A stretch of DNA of 32,558 bases from Nitrospirota bacterium (GTDB lineage: Bacteria > Nitrospirota > Thermodesulfovibrionia > Thermodesulfovibrionales > UBA6898). The position numbers and the translations under genes were made by a program. Location: contig JACRHE010000099.1 in the NCBI GenBank assembly GCA_016217695.1, forward strand, positions 1 through 32,558, in the 5' to 3' direction. Below are positions 22,995 through 31,622 of this stretch, piece after piece (the first letter of the stretch is position 1; every line of letters starts with the position of its first letter). Under the pieces are notes generated by a model that did no database searches, was not told where the DNA came from, and saw nothing but the letters and a program-made list of their open reading frames with translations.

Positions 22995-23023
22995 ATGTAA
23001 AAGACCGGGTAGTCCCGTGTCAA
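22995..23023 (-). promoter_or_regulatory. Candidate promoter of the zinc-ribbon response regulator
   Basis: On the minus strand, TTGACA (23023-23018, perfect), a 17-nt spacer and TTACAT (23000-22995, 3/6) lie so close to the ATG at 22987 that the transcript would begin about at the start codon. The spacer contains the small palindrome CGGG-ACTA-CCCG. The perfect -35 makes chance less likely, but the -10 is weak. Confidence 0.4.
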
Positions 23024-23072
23024 GAAGAAGTTAATATGCAGGCGCGATGACCCTGCTATAACGCCCCCGGGA

Positions 23073-23363
23073 TCAGGGTTTCTGATCTGTGTTGATAGCC
23101 TCTCTCAGGGCCTTGCCGACCTTGAAATAGAGTACCTTCTTGCCCGGAACCTCGACACTTTCTCCTGTCTTAGGATTGCGCGCCATCCTCGGTTTTCTGG
23201 CCTTCAGCCTGAAGTTGCCGAAACCCCGTATCTCGATCTTCTCGCCGCTCATAAGCGCTTTTTTGATGCTGTCGAATACGGTATCGACGACGATCTCGGT
23301 CTGGTTCCTCGTGAGCCCCTCGACTTTTTCAGCAACTTTCTCAATCAGAATTGACTTTGTCAT
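23073..23363 (-). CDS. ihfB: HU/IHF-family DNA-binding protein, IhfB-like by position
   Basis: A 96-residue nucleoid protein that bends DNA as a dimer. It starts MTKSILIEKVAEKVEG and contains the family signature GEKIEIRGFGNFRLKARKPR followed by RNPKTGESVEVPGKKV, including the intercalating-proline arm. By sequence alone HU and IHF are hard to separate. The conserved order cmk-rpsA-(sppA)-ihfB supports the beta subunit of IHF, so the symbol is by synteny. TAAGGAGG precedes the ATG, 9 bp after the sppA stop. It is the last gene of the long housekeeping operon. Confidence 0.85.
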   Translation of the reverse strand: MTKSILIEKVAEKVEGLTRNQTEIVVDTVFDSIKKALMSGEKIEIRGFGNFRLKARKPRMARNPKTGESVEVPGKKVLYFKVGKALREAINTDQKP

Positions 23364-23372
23364 AGACCCTCC

Positions 23373-24221
23373 TTAAGGTGCAAAGAGATATTTTATCTTT
23401 ACCGCCGGGAATAACTCGGAAATCTCCTTCGGGAATCTGTCCCTAAGGAGGTCAAAGACCGAGAGGCCGTCCTTTTTGGATACGACCTCCGGTTCTCCTT
23501 TTATGCCTGCAAGCCCGGCAGTGACCTTTGTTGCGTCTTCAATATTTCCCAACTCATCCACAAGTCCGTTGGCAAGGGCCTGCTCCCCGGAGAATATCCT
23601 GCCGTCGGCTATCCTCCTCACATCCTCGATCTTCATCTTCCTGCCCTCAGCTACGGCCCTGATGAACTGCTCGTGGACATTGTCCATTACCCCCTGCAAT
23701 ATATCCTTTTCTTCCTGCTGCATGCCCCGGAACGCAGAACCCATATCCTTGTGCCTCCCGCTCTTGATCACCTCGGCCTTTACGCCGATCTTGCTCATAA
23801 GGCCTTCCAGGTTGGGTTTTTCGAGGATGACGCCGATTGAGCCGGTAAGCGTGCCGGGGTTTGCGACGATTCTCGTGGCAGCAGAGGCGATGTAGTAACC
23901 GCCCGATGCGGCAACCGAGCCCATCGAGACGACAACCTTCTTTTTTGCAGCGGCCTTCTTCACTTCCGTGTAGATCTCCTGTGACGGCGCCACAGCTCCG
24001 CCGGGACTGTCTATTCTCAGGAGCACCGCCTTAATCGAATTGTCCTTGACATGTTCTTTCAGCTCCTCGATCGTATTTGCCGAATCGAGTATGGGGCCTT
24101 CGATCCTGATCAGGGCTATCCTGCTCTTAAGAGGGATCTTCTTCTGAAAAAGCGTCACTGCCATGCTGATCGCAAGAAGGATCAGTATGAGAGAGGTCAT
24201 GATGATGCAGAGCTTTTTCAT
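23373..24221 (-). CDS. sppA: Signal peptide peptidase SppA, short 36-kDa-type form
   Basis: A membrane-anchored serine protease that degrades cleaved signal peptides. The 282-residue length fits the single-domain form (half of E. coli SppA). The N-terminal anchor is ~5-25. The catalytic dyad is S106 (GSVAASGGYY) and K158 (KSGRHKDMGS), and their 52-residue spacing agrees with the Bacillus enzyme. Other motifs are LLRIDSPGGAVAPSQEI, GTLTGSIGVI and DGRIFSGEQALANGLVDELG. The ATG overlaps the rpsA stop by 4 bp. Confidence 0.94.
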   Translation of the reverse strand: MKKLCIIMTSLILILLAISMAVTLFQKKIPLKSRIALIRIEGPILDSANTIEELKEHVKDNSIKAVLLRIDSPGGAVAPSQEIYTEVKKAAAKKKVVVSMGSVAASGGYYIASAATRIVANPGTLTGSIGVILEKPNLEGLMSKIGVKAEVIKSGRHKDMGSAFRGMQQEEKDILQGVMDNVHEQFIRAVAEGRKMKIEDVRRIADGRIFSGEQALANGLVDELGNIEDATKVTAGLAGIKGEPEVVSKKDGLSVFDLLRDRFPKEISELFPAVKIKYLFAP

Positions 24222-25795
24222 CCTTCTTCCCCTGGTATGTTTTTCATGCTCAGGCCTATCTTTCTCTCGTCAAGATCTATCTTGATGATCCTTGCCAGAA
24301 CCGTATCGCCCTCTTTGATCTTCTCTTGTTCCGAGGGATGGACTATCTCTGAGGAATAGATCAGTCCCTCCACTCCACCTTCCAGCTCTACGAATATCCC
24401 GAAGTCAGTGAGCTTGAGAACTGTTCCGGAAACATCGGCGCCGAGTTTGAACTTCAGGGGTATTGCCTCGATCCACGGATCCTGTTCCAGCTGCTTTAGC
24501 CCCAGCGCCATCTTTTCGTGTTCAGCGTCTATGGAAAGTATCATCGCGTCGATCTTCTGTCCCTTCTTGAGGATCTCAGCAGGATGCTTTATATGTTTGG
24601 TCCAGGAAAGGTCGGATATGTGGATAAGGCCGTCCACGCCCTCGGGCAGGCCTATGAACGCGCCGAAATCGGTGAGGCTTTTCACTCTGCCGGAGATCCT
24701 CTGACCCACACTATAGGTCTGGCTGATGACCTCCCACGGGCTCGGTTTGGTCTGCCTGATGCTCAGTGATAGTTTCCTCTCATCCTTGTCCACCTTGAGG
24801 ACTACCGCTTCCACTGTCTCCCCTATAGAGAGATATTTCGACGGGTGCTTCAGCCTGGAGGCCCAGTCGATCTCGGATATATGGACCAGCCCTTCAAGTC
24901 CTTCTTCCAGCTCGATGAACGCTCCGTAATCAGTGATGCTAACTACCTTGCCTTTTATCTTTTGCCCGACAGGATATTTCTCGTTCACATTCGCCCAGGG
25001 ATCGGGATGCTTTTGCTTGTAACCGAGGGTAATCCGCTCATTAGTCTCGTCGTATTTGAGAACGACGACCTCTATCCTGTCTCCTATGGCGAAGAATTCC
25101 GAGGGGTGATTTATCCTGCCCCAAGAGATATCAGAGATATGGAGAAGTCCGTCAATGCCGCCAAGATGCACAAACACACCATAGTCGGTTATGTTCTTGA
25201 CCGTACCGTCGAGGAGCGCGCCCTCCCTGATCTTGCCCTTTATCTCCTCTTTTTGCCTGAGGTGCTCCTCTTCAAGGATGACCCTTCTGGATATGATGAC
25301 GTTCGAGCGCTTATTGTTGATCTTAAGCACCCTGAAGGCCATCTTCTGCCCGATCAGGCTGTCGAGGTCCCTCGTGATCCTTATATCGATTTGGGAGCCG
25401 GGGAGGAATGCGTTGACCCCGTTGATGTCGACTGTCAGGCCGCCTTTGGTCTTTTCGATGATCGTCCCTTCAACCACGCTGCCGTCCTGCGCAGCCTTTT
25501 CCAGTACGTCCCATACCTTTATCTTGGAAGCCCGCTCTTTTGAAAGTCTCACAACGCCCTCAGCATCACGGATATTCTCGACGTAGACCTCGATCCGGTC
25601 GCCCGGCTTCAGGGCGCGGAGCTCATCCTCCCTGAACTCATCGATCCGGATAAAGCCCTCTGACTTGTAACCGATATCGACGATTACTCCGTCAGGCTTT
25701 ATGGCTACGATCTTCCCCGGCAGTATTGCGCCTTCCTCGATGCTGCGGAAAGTCTCTGCATAGAGCTTTTCCATTTCGTTGTTTTTAATGTCCAT
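24218..25795 (-). CDS. rpsA: 30S ribosomal protein S1
   Basis: Binds mRNA and helps load it on the 30S subunit. The 525-residue product contains six S1 (OB-fold) domains at roughly 20-86, 104-170, 190-258, 275-343, 360-428 and 445-515. Repeats such as VKNITDYGVFVHLGGIDGLL, VVSITDYGAFIELEEGLEGL and VKSLTDFGAFIGLPEGVDGL make the last four especially clear. ATG 25795 (MDIKNNEMEKLYAETF) is chosen for homology and for GAGGAGGGG upstream; the open frame continues 33 codons further, but only inside ispH. The first 11 bp overlap the end of ispH, an ispH-rpsA pairing seen in several phyla. Confidence 0.96.
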   Translation of the reverse strand: MDIKNNEMEKLYAETFRSIEEGAILPGKIVAIKPDGVIVDIGYKSEGFIRIDEFREDELRALKPGDRIEVYVENIRDAEGVVRLSKERASKIKVWDVLEKAAQDGSVVEGTIIEKTKGGLTVDINGVNAFLPGSQIDIRITRDLDSLIGQKMAFRVLKINNKRSNVIISRRVILEEEHLRQKEEIKGKIREGALLDGTVKNITDYGVFVHLGGIDGLLHISDISWGRINHPSEFFAIGDRIEVVVLKYDETNERITLGYKQKHPDPWANVNEKYPVGQKIKGKVVSITDYGAFIELEEGLEGLVHISEIDWASRLKHPSKYLSIGETVEAVVLKVDKDERKLSLSIRQTKPSPWEVISQTYSVGQRISGRVKSLTDFGAFIGLPEGVDGLIHISDLSWTKHIKHPAEILKKGQKIDAMILSIDAEHEKMALGLKQLEQDPWIEAIPLKFKLGADVSGTVLKLTDFGIFVELEGGVEGLIYSSEIVHPSEQEKIKEGDTVLARIIKIDLDERKIGLSMKNIPGEEG

Positions 25796-26687
25796 TACGG
25801 GATTCCCCTCCTCTATCTCTGATTCTTTTTTCAACCTCCCTAATGATCCAGTCAGGCGTGGATGCGCCCGCGGTAATGCCGACCCTGCCTGCATTGTCGA
25901 ACCATTCTGCCTCTATCTCGGCAGCGGTTTCTATATGATATGTTCTGACAGACAGCGATCTGCAGAGGTTGGCCAGCTGAGTCGTATTGGCGCTGTTTTT
26001 GCCGCCCACAACGATCATGACATCCGCCTTGTGTGCCATGGCTTCGGTTTCCTTCAGTCTCAGCGCAGTGGAACTGCAGATGGTATTATAAACCTTAACC
26101 TCCCTGGCATGTTCGATGACCTTTGACAGGACCTTTTTCAGAGCCTCAACAGGCTGGGTGGTCTGGACTATGATCCCAACCTTGGACTTCAGGCCTTTCA
26201 GGGGAGTGTCCTGGCCGACGACCATAACATCGTCTCCTGCAAAGCTCATGAGCCCCATAACTTCGGGATGATTCTTATCCCCTAGGATCACCACCTGATA
26301 GCCTTTTTCCTTAAGAAGTTTAGCATAAAGCTGAGCCTTTTTCACGAAGGGACAGGTGGCATCTATAATCCTGAAGCCCTGCGCCGATATCTTATCATAG
26401 AGCTGACAGGGTATTCCATGGGTGCGTATGATGAGGGTCTTGCACTTGCCGCGCTTAACGTTCTCTATCTCTATCGGCGAAATACCTTCCTCCCTGAGCT
26501 TCCGGATCACCTGCGGGTTATGTATTATCGGGCCGAGAGTGTAGACTCCCTTCCGGTCTTCTTTCGCTATATCAAAGGTGATATCTATCGCCCGCTTGAC
26601 GCCGAAGCAGAAGCCCGCCCTTTTTGCGGTGATGATCTCCAGAGGCCGGTCACCTCTCTGCGGTTTTTTTGGTGCGCGTTTTTTCAT
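25785..26687 (-). CDS. ispH: 4-hydroxy-3-methylbut-2-enyl diphosphate reductase
   Basis: The last step of the MEP isoprenoid pathway: reduces HMBPP to IPP and DMAPP with a [4Fe-4S] cluster. The three cluster cysteines are visible as C27 (RAGFCFGVKRA), C112 (DATCP) and C204 (NTICSST), with conserved histidines H56, H90 and H140. The 300-residue length is normal, with a short basic N-terminal extension (KKRAPKKPQRGDR). It overlaps cmk by 4 bp and rpsA by 11 bp. Confidence 0.97.
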   Translation of the reverse strand: MKKRAPKKPQRGDRPLEIITAKRAGFCFGVKRAIDITFDIAKEDRKGVYTLGPIIHNPQVIRKLREEGISPIEIENVKRGKCKTLIIRTHGIPCQLYDKISAQGFRIIDATCPFVKKAQLYAKLLKEKGYQVVILGDKNHPEVMGLMSFAGDDVMVVGQDTPLKGLKSKVGIIVQTTQPVEALKKVLSKVIEHAREVKVYNTICSSTALRLKETEAMAHKADVMIVVGGKNSANTTQLANLCRSLSVRTYHIETAAEIEAEWFDNAGRVGITAGASTPDWIIREVEKRIRDRGGESRNGH

Positions 26688-27355
26688 TCAGGCCGGTCCT
26701 TTGCGTCTTCCCTGATAATCCCGATGATTTTTTCGAATACCTCTTCTACTGCGAGGCCGGTGGAGTCGATGAAATGCGCATCGTCGGCCTTTCTAAGCGG
26801 AGCAAGCGCCCTCCTGGAATCCCTGATATCCCTCTCGGTAATGTCAAGACGGATCCTGTCTTCATCGGCCTCAAAACCCCTTGAGCTCAACTCAAGAGTG
26901 CGTCTCCTTGTACGCTCCCCAACAGAAGCGTCAAGATAGAACTTCGCGCATGCCTCCGGAAACACGACAGTTGTCATGTCGCGTCCCTCGGCAACCAGGT
27001 CTGCGTGCATGGCCGCGTCCCGCTGGATCCCGAGCAGATAGGCCCGTACAGGCCTCCTGGCTGAAAAGACAGATGCGAAATGACTCGCCTCAGGAGACCG
27101 GATGTCATGGGAGACGTCCGTGCCGTTGAGCAGGACCCGATTATCCCTGAACTCCACCCTTATATCTTCAAGCGCGGCAGCTATGCCGTCGTCAGAGGCA
27201 TTCTCATCGATGCCCCCCTTTGTCAGGCCGAGGGCGACTGCCCGGTAGAGAGCTCCTGTGTCGAGGTAGTCAAACCCCAGCTCTTTTGACAAGAGTTTCG
27301 CGACAGTGCTTTTCCCGGCTCCTGAAGGGCCGTCTATGGCAATCACATTTTTCAT
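26684..27355 (-). CDS. cmk: Cytidylate kinase
   Basis: Phosphorylates CMP and dCMP with ATP. The 223-residue protein has the P-loop GPSGAGKST at 9-17, DTGALYRAVAL, the nucleoside-binding region with AEGRDMTTVVFP, and the RRR lid (RTRRRTLELSSRG). The position between aroA and ispH/rpsA is conserved in many bacteria. It overlaps aroA by ATGA and ispH by ATGA. Confidence 0.96.
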   Translation of the reverse strand: MKNVIAIDGPSGAGKSTVAKLLSKELGFDYLDTGALYRAVALGLTKGGIDENASDDGIAAALEDIRVEFRDNRVLLNGTDVSHDIRSPEASHFASVFSARRPVRAYLLGIQRDAAMHADLVAEGRDMTTVVFPEACAKFYLDASVGERTRRRTLELSSRGFEADEDRIRLDITERDIRDSRRALAPLRKADDAHFIDSTGLAVEEVFEKIIGIIREDAKDRPE

Positions 27356-28641
27356 GAGGACATCCTCTTTATAATGTCGAAGAAGCCGGGGAATGATATG
27401 TCGACTGCCGATGCGCCTGTTATGGTTGTTTTACCCTCCGCAGTCAGGGCAGCTATCGCCATTGCCATGGCAATCCTGTGGTCTCCGTGGCTGTATACCT
27501 CTGCACCTTTAATAGATTCAGTGCCCCTGATATCAAGGCCGTCCGGATGCTCTCTCACCTCTACCCCCATTTTACCCAGTTCGGTTGCCATCGCCTTTAT
27601 GCGGTCAGATTCTTTCACCCGCAGTTCCTCCGCCCCCCGTATCATTGTCGTTCCTTCTGAGGCGGCAGCAGCGATGCAGAGTATCGGGAATTCATCTATG
27701 AGCCTGGGTATCATCTCTCCGCCTATCTGAACAGCCTTGAGCCCCCCGCCGCTCCTCAGGCAGATGTCGGCCACAGGCTCGCCGGAGACCTCATGCTCAT
27801 TGGATATCTCAACGGCAGCTCCCATCTTCCTAAGGACATCCAGAAGACCTGTCCGGGTAGGGTTGATGCCCACGTTTTTTGCCGTAACCTCCGCCCCCGG
27901 AATAATGAGGGATGCTACCAAAAAGAAAGCGGCTGATGAGAAGTCACCCGGCACCTCTATCTCCATGGCGGAGAGTTCGTGACCTCCCCTGACAGTCACG
28001 GTGGTGCCGTCGACCCTGAGGTCTGCGCCGAAGGCCGGGAGCATCCTCTCCGTATGGTCTCTTGAGCCGGCCGGCTCGGCCACTGACGTCTTGCCCTCTG
28101 AATAGAGACCTGCGAGGAGGATTGCCGATTTCACCTGGGCGCTCGCAACAGGCATGGTATAAGAAACAGGCTTCAGTCTTCCTCCCCTGATCGCAAGAGG
28201 CGGGTAACGGTTATCAGCGCGCGCCCATATCTCCGCACCCATAAGACTGAGGGGTTTTATTACGCGTGCCATAGGTCTGGTCCTCAGGGAACTGTCTCCT
28301 GTGAGGACGGAGAAAAAAGGGTTGCCCGATAGTACGCCGGAGATAAGCCTGATCGTTGTCCCTGAATTCCCGCAATCGATGACATCGGCCGGCTCTGACA
28401 GGCCGTGCAGGCCTTTGCCGTGTATTATCAGCGTATCACCTCTGTCCTCGATATCTATTCCCAGGGATCTGAATGCGTTCATGGTGCTTTCGGTATCTTT
28501 TGCCCTGAGAAAATTTCTCACAATACCTGTGCCTTTTGAAAGGGATGAGAGCATCACCGCCCTGTGGGATATCGATTTATCAGGAGGCGGTACAAATTCG
28601 CCCCTGAGCGTCTTTGTGCGGAACAGCTCAATCCTGTCCAA
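27352..28641 (-). CDS. aroA: 3-phosphoshikimate 1-carboxyvinyltransferase (EPSP synthase)
   Basis: Joins PEP and shikimate-3-phosphate to give EPSP in the shikimate pathway. The 429-residue protein has PPDKSISHRAVMLSSLSKG, the PEP loop CGNSGTTIRLISGVL, TGDSSLRTRPM, ASAQVKSAILLAGL, RDHTERML and a C-terminal ESDRIKAMATELGKMG and GDHRIAMAMAIAAL. The loop resembles Bacillus-type enzymes (GNSGTT) more than the E. coli type (GNAGTA). It starts with TTG, 14 bp inside the end of tyrA; no ATG lies nearby. Confidence 0.96.
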   Translation of the reverse strand: MDRIELFRTKTLRGEFVPPPDKSISHRAVMLSSLSKGTGIVRNFLRAKDTESTMNAFRSLGIDIEDRGDTLIIHGKGLHGLSEPADVIDCGNSGTTIRLISGVLSGNPFFSVLTGDSSLRTRPMARVIKPLSLMGAEIWARADNRYPPLAIRGGRLKPVSYTMPVASAQVKSAILLAGLYSEGKTSVAEPAGSRDHTERMLPAFGADLRVDGTTVTVRGGHELSAMEIEVPGDFSSAAFFLVASLIIPGAEVTAKNVGINPTRTGLLDVLRKMGAAVEISNEHEVSGEPVADICLRSGGGLKAVQIGGEMIPRLIDEFPILCIAAAASEGTTMIRGAEELRVKESDRIKAMATELGKMGVEVREHPDGLDIRGTESIKGAEVYSHGDHRIAMAMAIAALTAEGKTTITGASAVDISFPGFFDIIKRMSS

Positions 28642-29491
28642 TGCCCTGCCTCACTGTCCTGGCCTTCAGGAACTCCCTTTCAAGCGAAACGGAATCAGAG
28701 GCCTTGAGATGCGAATCAAGGATATTGATGTTTTTTTGGAAAAGGGCGATCATCTCGATGAGGTTTTCCCTGTTCATCAGGCAGATATCACGCCAGAGTT
28801 CATGAGAGCTCGATGCGATTCTGGTAGTATCCATGAACCCCTGTCCTGAGAACCCGAGAGCTTCGCCGTCAATCTCGGCGACCGTATTGACAAGGGCATA
28901 GGCGATCAGATGGGGCAGGTGGCTGACAGCGGCATAGATGCGGTCATGTTTGTCAGGATCCATTTCGATCACCTTTGAGCCGATCGCCTGCCAAAGGGAC
29001 GCAACCTTTTTGAGGGCATCTGCGCCGGAGTGAGAAGTGGGCGTTACAATACAGCGCGCATTCAGGAAAAGATCTGCATGTGAGGCATCTATCCCTGACC
29101 GGTCGCTCCCTGCAATCGGATGCGCGCCCACATAATAGACGCCCTCAGGCATCATTTTTTCCATCTCGTAAACAAGTTTTCCCTTAACGCTTCCGGCATC
29201 CGTTACGATGGCCCCTTTTTTTAGATATGGAGAGATCTCCCCGATGAGTCCTGAAAAGCTACCCACAGGGGTCGCAAGCATGACCAGATCAGCGTCCCTG
29301 CATACCTCACCGGGATTCGCGGCAAAGGAATCGATTATGCCTAACTCCTTCGCCCTCCCGAGATTATCCCTTTTCCTGCCGTATCCGGCTATATGGGGGC
29401 AGAGAAGGTTCTTCTTGAGGGCAAGGGCGAAGGAAGCCCCGATGAGCCCTATCCCCAGTATGCTTATCTTGTTGAAGTGCGGTTTTGTCAT
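28628..29491 (-). CDS. tyrA: Prephenate dehydrogenase (or cyclohexadienyl/arogenate dehydrogenase)
   Basis: NAD(P)-dependent oxidative decarboxylation of prephenate (possibly arogenate) toward tyrosine. The 287-residue protein has a Rossmann motif ([17 protein letters not shown]), [15 protein letters not shown], the substrate-binding [12 protein letters not shown] and the C-terminal helical domain ([23 protein letters not shown]). No chorismate mutase or ACT domain is fused. Prephenate versus arogenate specificity cannot be decided by reading. It begins 6 bp after the aroF stop without a strong ribosome binding site. Confidence 0.94.
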   Translation of the reverse strand: MTKPHFNKISILGIGLIGASFALALKKNLLCPHIAGYGRKRDNLGRAKELGIIDSFAANPGEVCRDADLVMLATPVGSFSGLIGEISPYLKKGAIVTDAGSVKGKLVYEMEKMMPEGVYYVGAHPIAGSDRSGIDASHADLFLNARCIVTPTSHSGADALKKVASLWQAIGSKVIEMDPDKHDRIYAAVSHLPHLIAYALVNTVAEIDGEALGFSGQGFMDTTRIASSSHELWRDICLMNRENLIEMIALFQKNINILDSHLKASDSVSLEREFLKARTVRQGIGQD

Positions 29492-29497
29492 TAAGGC

Positions 29498-30523
29498 TTA
29501 CATTTCCCTGCCTACGGCTTCGGCCACCGGCTTGAGCTCTTTCATGAGTCTCTCGAACTGCTCAGGTTTAAGCGACTGCTCTCCGTCGGACATCGCCTCT
29601 TCAGGGTTTGTATGGACCTCTATGAGGAGGGCATCGGCCCCGGCTGCCACAGCCGCCTTTGCCATAGGCGCTACCAGGTCTCTCTTGCCGACGCCGTGGC
29701 TGGGATCAACCACTACCGGAAGATGGGTGAGCTGCTTCAGTACAGGTACGGCGCTGAGGTCCAGCGTATTTCGCGTGGCTGTCTCGAATGTCCGTATACC
29801 CCTTTCGCAGAGCATCACCTGGTGGTTTCCGCGGGACATGATATATTCAGCAGACATGAGCCATTCCTTTATCGTTGAAGAGAGACCCCGCTTCAGAAGT
29901 ACCGGCTTCTGGGTCGAGCCGACCTCAAGCAGGAGCCTGAAGTTCTGCATGTTCCTCGCCCCGATCTGAATGATGTCGGAATATTTGACGATCACCTCAA
30001 GGTCTCTGGGGTCCATGATCTCCGTGACAACAGGAAGTCCTGTCCTGGCGCTCGCCTCGGCAAGGTATTTCAGACCCTCCTCGCCCAGGCCCTGGAAGGC
30101 ATAGGGGGAAGTCCTTGGTTTGAACGCGCCGCCCCTGAGGAATGAGGCGCCGCCTGCCTTCACCTTCTCCGCTATGCTCGTCAGGACGGTTTTATTTTCC
30201 ACGGCGCAGGGGCCTGCCATTACCGGTATTTTTTTGCCGCCTACCATGACGCCCCTTACGCTGATCTCCGTATTTTCCTTCCGGAACTCGCGGCTGGCAA
30301 GCTTATACGGCTTCAGTATCCTTACAACGTTTTCAACGCCGGAGACGGCACGGATGGCATCCTCTTCTTCCTCAGTGACCTTTGAGGTGTCGCCGATCAC
30401 GCCTATGATCGTCCTCTCGGTTCCATGGGATACGTTAGCCCTGAGTCCACGGCTCTCAAGTTTTTTTACGACATGCTTTATGTCTTCATCAGTTGCATCT
30501 GTTCGTAAAACGATTATGTCCAT
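29498..30523 (-). CDS. aroF: 3-deoxy-7-phosphoheptulonate synthase, type I-beta with N-terminal regulatory domain
   Basis: The first step of the shikimate pathway, condensing PEP and erythrose-4-phosphate. The 341-residue protein has a ferredoxin-like/ACT-like N-terminal domain (1-70, [15 protein letters not shown], then TIIGVIGDT). Its catalytic barrel carries [54 protein letters not shown] and [12 protein letters not shown]. This is the Thermotoga-like arrangement, in which the N-terminal domain gives feedback control by aromatic amino acids (family knowledge). GAGGAGAGG lies upstream of the ATG; the gap to hisC is 22 bp. Confidence 0.95.
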   Translation of the reverse strand: MDIIVLRTDATDEDIKHVVKKLESRGLRANVSHGTERTIIGVIGDTSKVTEEEEDAIRAVSGVENVVRILKPYKLASREFRKENTEISVRGVMVGGKKIPVMAGPCAVENKTVLTSIAEKVKAGGASFLRGGAFKPRTSPYAFQGLGEEGLKYLAEASARTGLPVVTEIMDPRDLEVIVKYSDIIQIGARNMQNFRLLLEVGSTQKPVLLKRGLSSTIKEWLMSAEYIMSRGNHQVMLCERGIRTFETATRNTLDLSAVPVLKQLTHLPVVVDPSHGVGKRDLVAPMAKAAVAAGADALLIEVHTNPEEAMSDGEQSLKPEQFERLMKELKPVAEAVGREM

Positions 30524-30545
30524 CTGTTCCTCTCCTCTTTGCTGC

Positions 30546-31622
30546 CTAGCCGACGCGCAGCACTTCCTTCAATGCTTCTATAAAACGCCTGTTTTCTTCC
30601 GGCAGACCGATCGTGACCCTGATCGCATCCGGTCCCGCAGGTCTTATAATGACCCCAAGCTTTAACAGTTTCTCATAGACCTTACCCGACTCTGCGATCG
30701 GGATGTAGATGAAGTTTGCCTCTGTCGGAACGTATGTCACTCCCATCTCTGAAAGCCCGAGATAGAGATATTCCCTGCCTTCTCCGTTAACCTTCATGGA
30801 CCGGGCTACATGCCCTGCATCCTTCAGGGCAGCCCCTGCCGCCTTCTGGGCTGCCGAGTTCGTATTAAACGGTTCTCTCAGCCTGTTCATGTCAGTGAGG
30901 ATCTCCTTTTTCCCTATCCCGTATCCTATGCGGAGTCCTGCGAGGCCGTATATCTTCGAAAATGTCCTGAGTATAAGGATGTTCTTTCCGGACCTCAGGT
31001 ATTTCATGCTGTCCGCATAAGCAGGGTCAGAGACATATTCATAATACGCCTCGTCGACCACAACGAGGATATCCTCATTAACCTGTTCCATGAACCGGTC
31101 GAAATCGTCTTTTTTGCTGATGGTGCCGGTAGGATTGTTAGGGTTGGCTATAAAGACCATTTTTGTGCGCGGGGTGATGGCATCTGCCATTGCGGACAGA
31201 TCATGGGTGTAATCCTTCAGCGGTACCTGGACCGCTCTGCCCCCGACCGACTGCACTGCCATTGCATAGACGACAAAGGAAGGCGTTGCCATCACAGCCT
31301 CGTCCCCGTCTTTCATGAACGTCTTTGCTGCAATGTCCAGGAGCTCGTTGGAGCCATTGCCCAGGATCAGCTCGTGCTCTGCCACAGAGAGCATTGAGGA
31401 GAGCCCTTCCTTAAGGTAATAACCTGCGCCGTCAGGATATCTGTTGATCCCGGCAAGAGACTCTCTGAGCGCCTCAAGTGCGGCAGGAGACGGCCCGACA
31501 GGGTTTTCATTGGAGGCGAGTTTGACGGAGTTTGTGATGCCGAGTTCCCTTTCGAGTTCCTCAATAGGTTTGCCAGGCACATAGGGCTGTATGGAAAGCA
31601 CGTAATCCGGCGGTCTTATCAT
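30546..31622 (-). CDS. hisC: Histidinol-phosphate aminotransferase family (possible aromatic aminotransferase role)
   Basis: A PLP-dependent class I/II aminotransferase of 358 residues: [42 protein letters not shown] and the PLP-lysine motif [16 protein letters not shown], ending with [13 protein letters not shown]. By family it converts imidazole-acetol phosphate to histidinol phosphate. Its place between pheA and aroF suggests that it also, or mainly, transaminates aromatic keto acids (inference). It overlaps pheA by ATGA. Confidence 0.93.
   Translation of the reverse strand: MIRPPDYVLSIQPYVPGKPIEELERELGITNSVKLASNENPVGPSPAALEALRESLAGINRYPDGAGYYLKEGLSSMLSVAEHELILGNGSNELLDIAAKTFMKDGDEAVMATPSFVVYAMAVQSVGGRAVQVPLKDYTHDLSAMADAITPRTKMVFIANPNNPTGTISKKDDFDRFMEQVNEDILVVVDEAYYEYVSDPAYADSMKYLRSGKNILILRTFSKIYGLAGLRIGYGIGKKEILTDMNRLREPFNTNSAAQKAAGAALKDAGHVARSMKVNGEGREYLYLGLSEMGVTYVPTEANFIYIPIAESGKVYEKLLKLGVIIRPAGPDAIRVTIGLPEENRRFIEALKEVLRVG

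Noticed and set aside
22355-23050. A 231-codon plus-strand frame
   Set aside because: It lies antisense to the response regulator, whose receiver motifs are unmistakable.
23040-23072. A hairpin (CCCTG/CAGGG) after the ihfB-like gene as a terminator
   Set aside because: The stem is short with a long loop and no T tract, so it is not supported.
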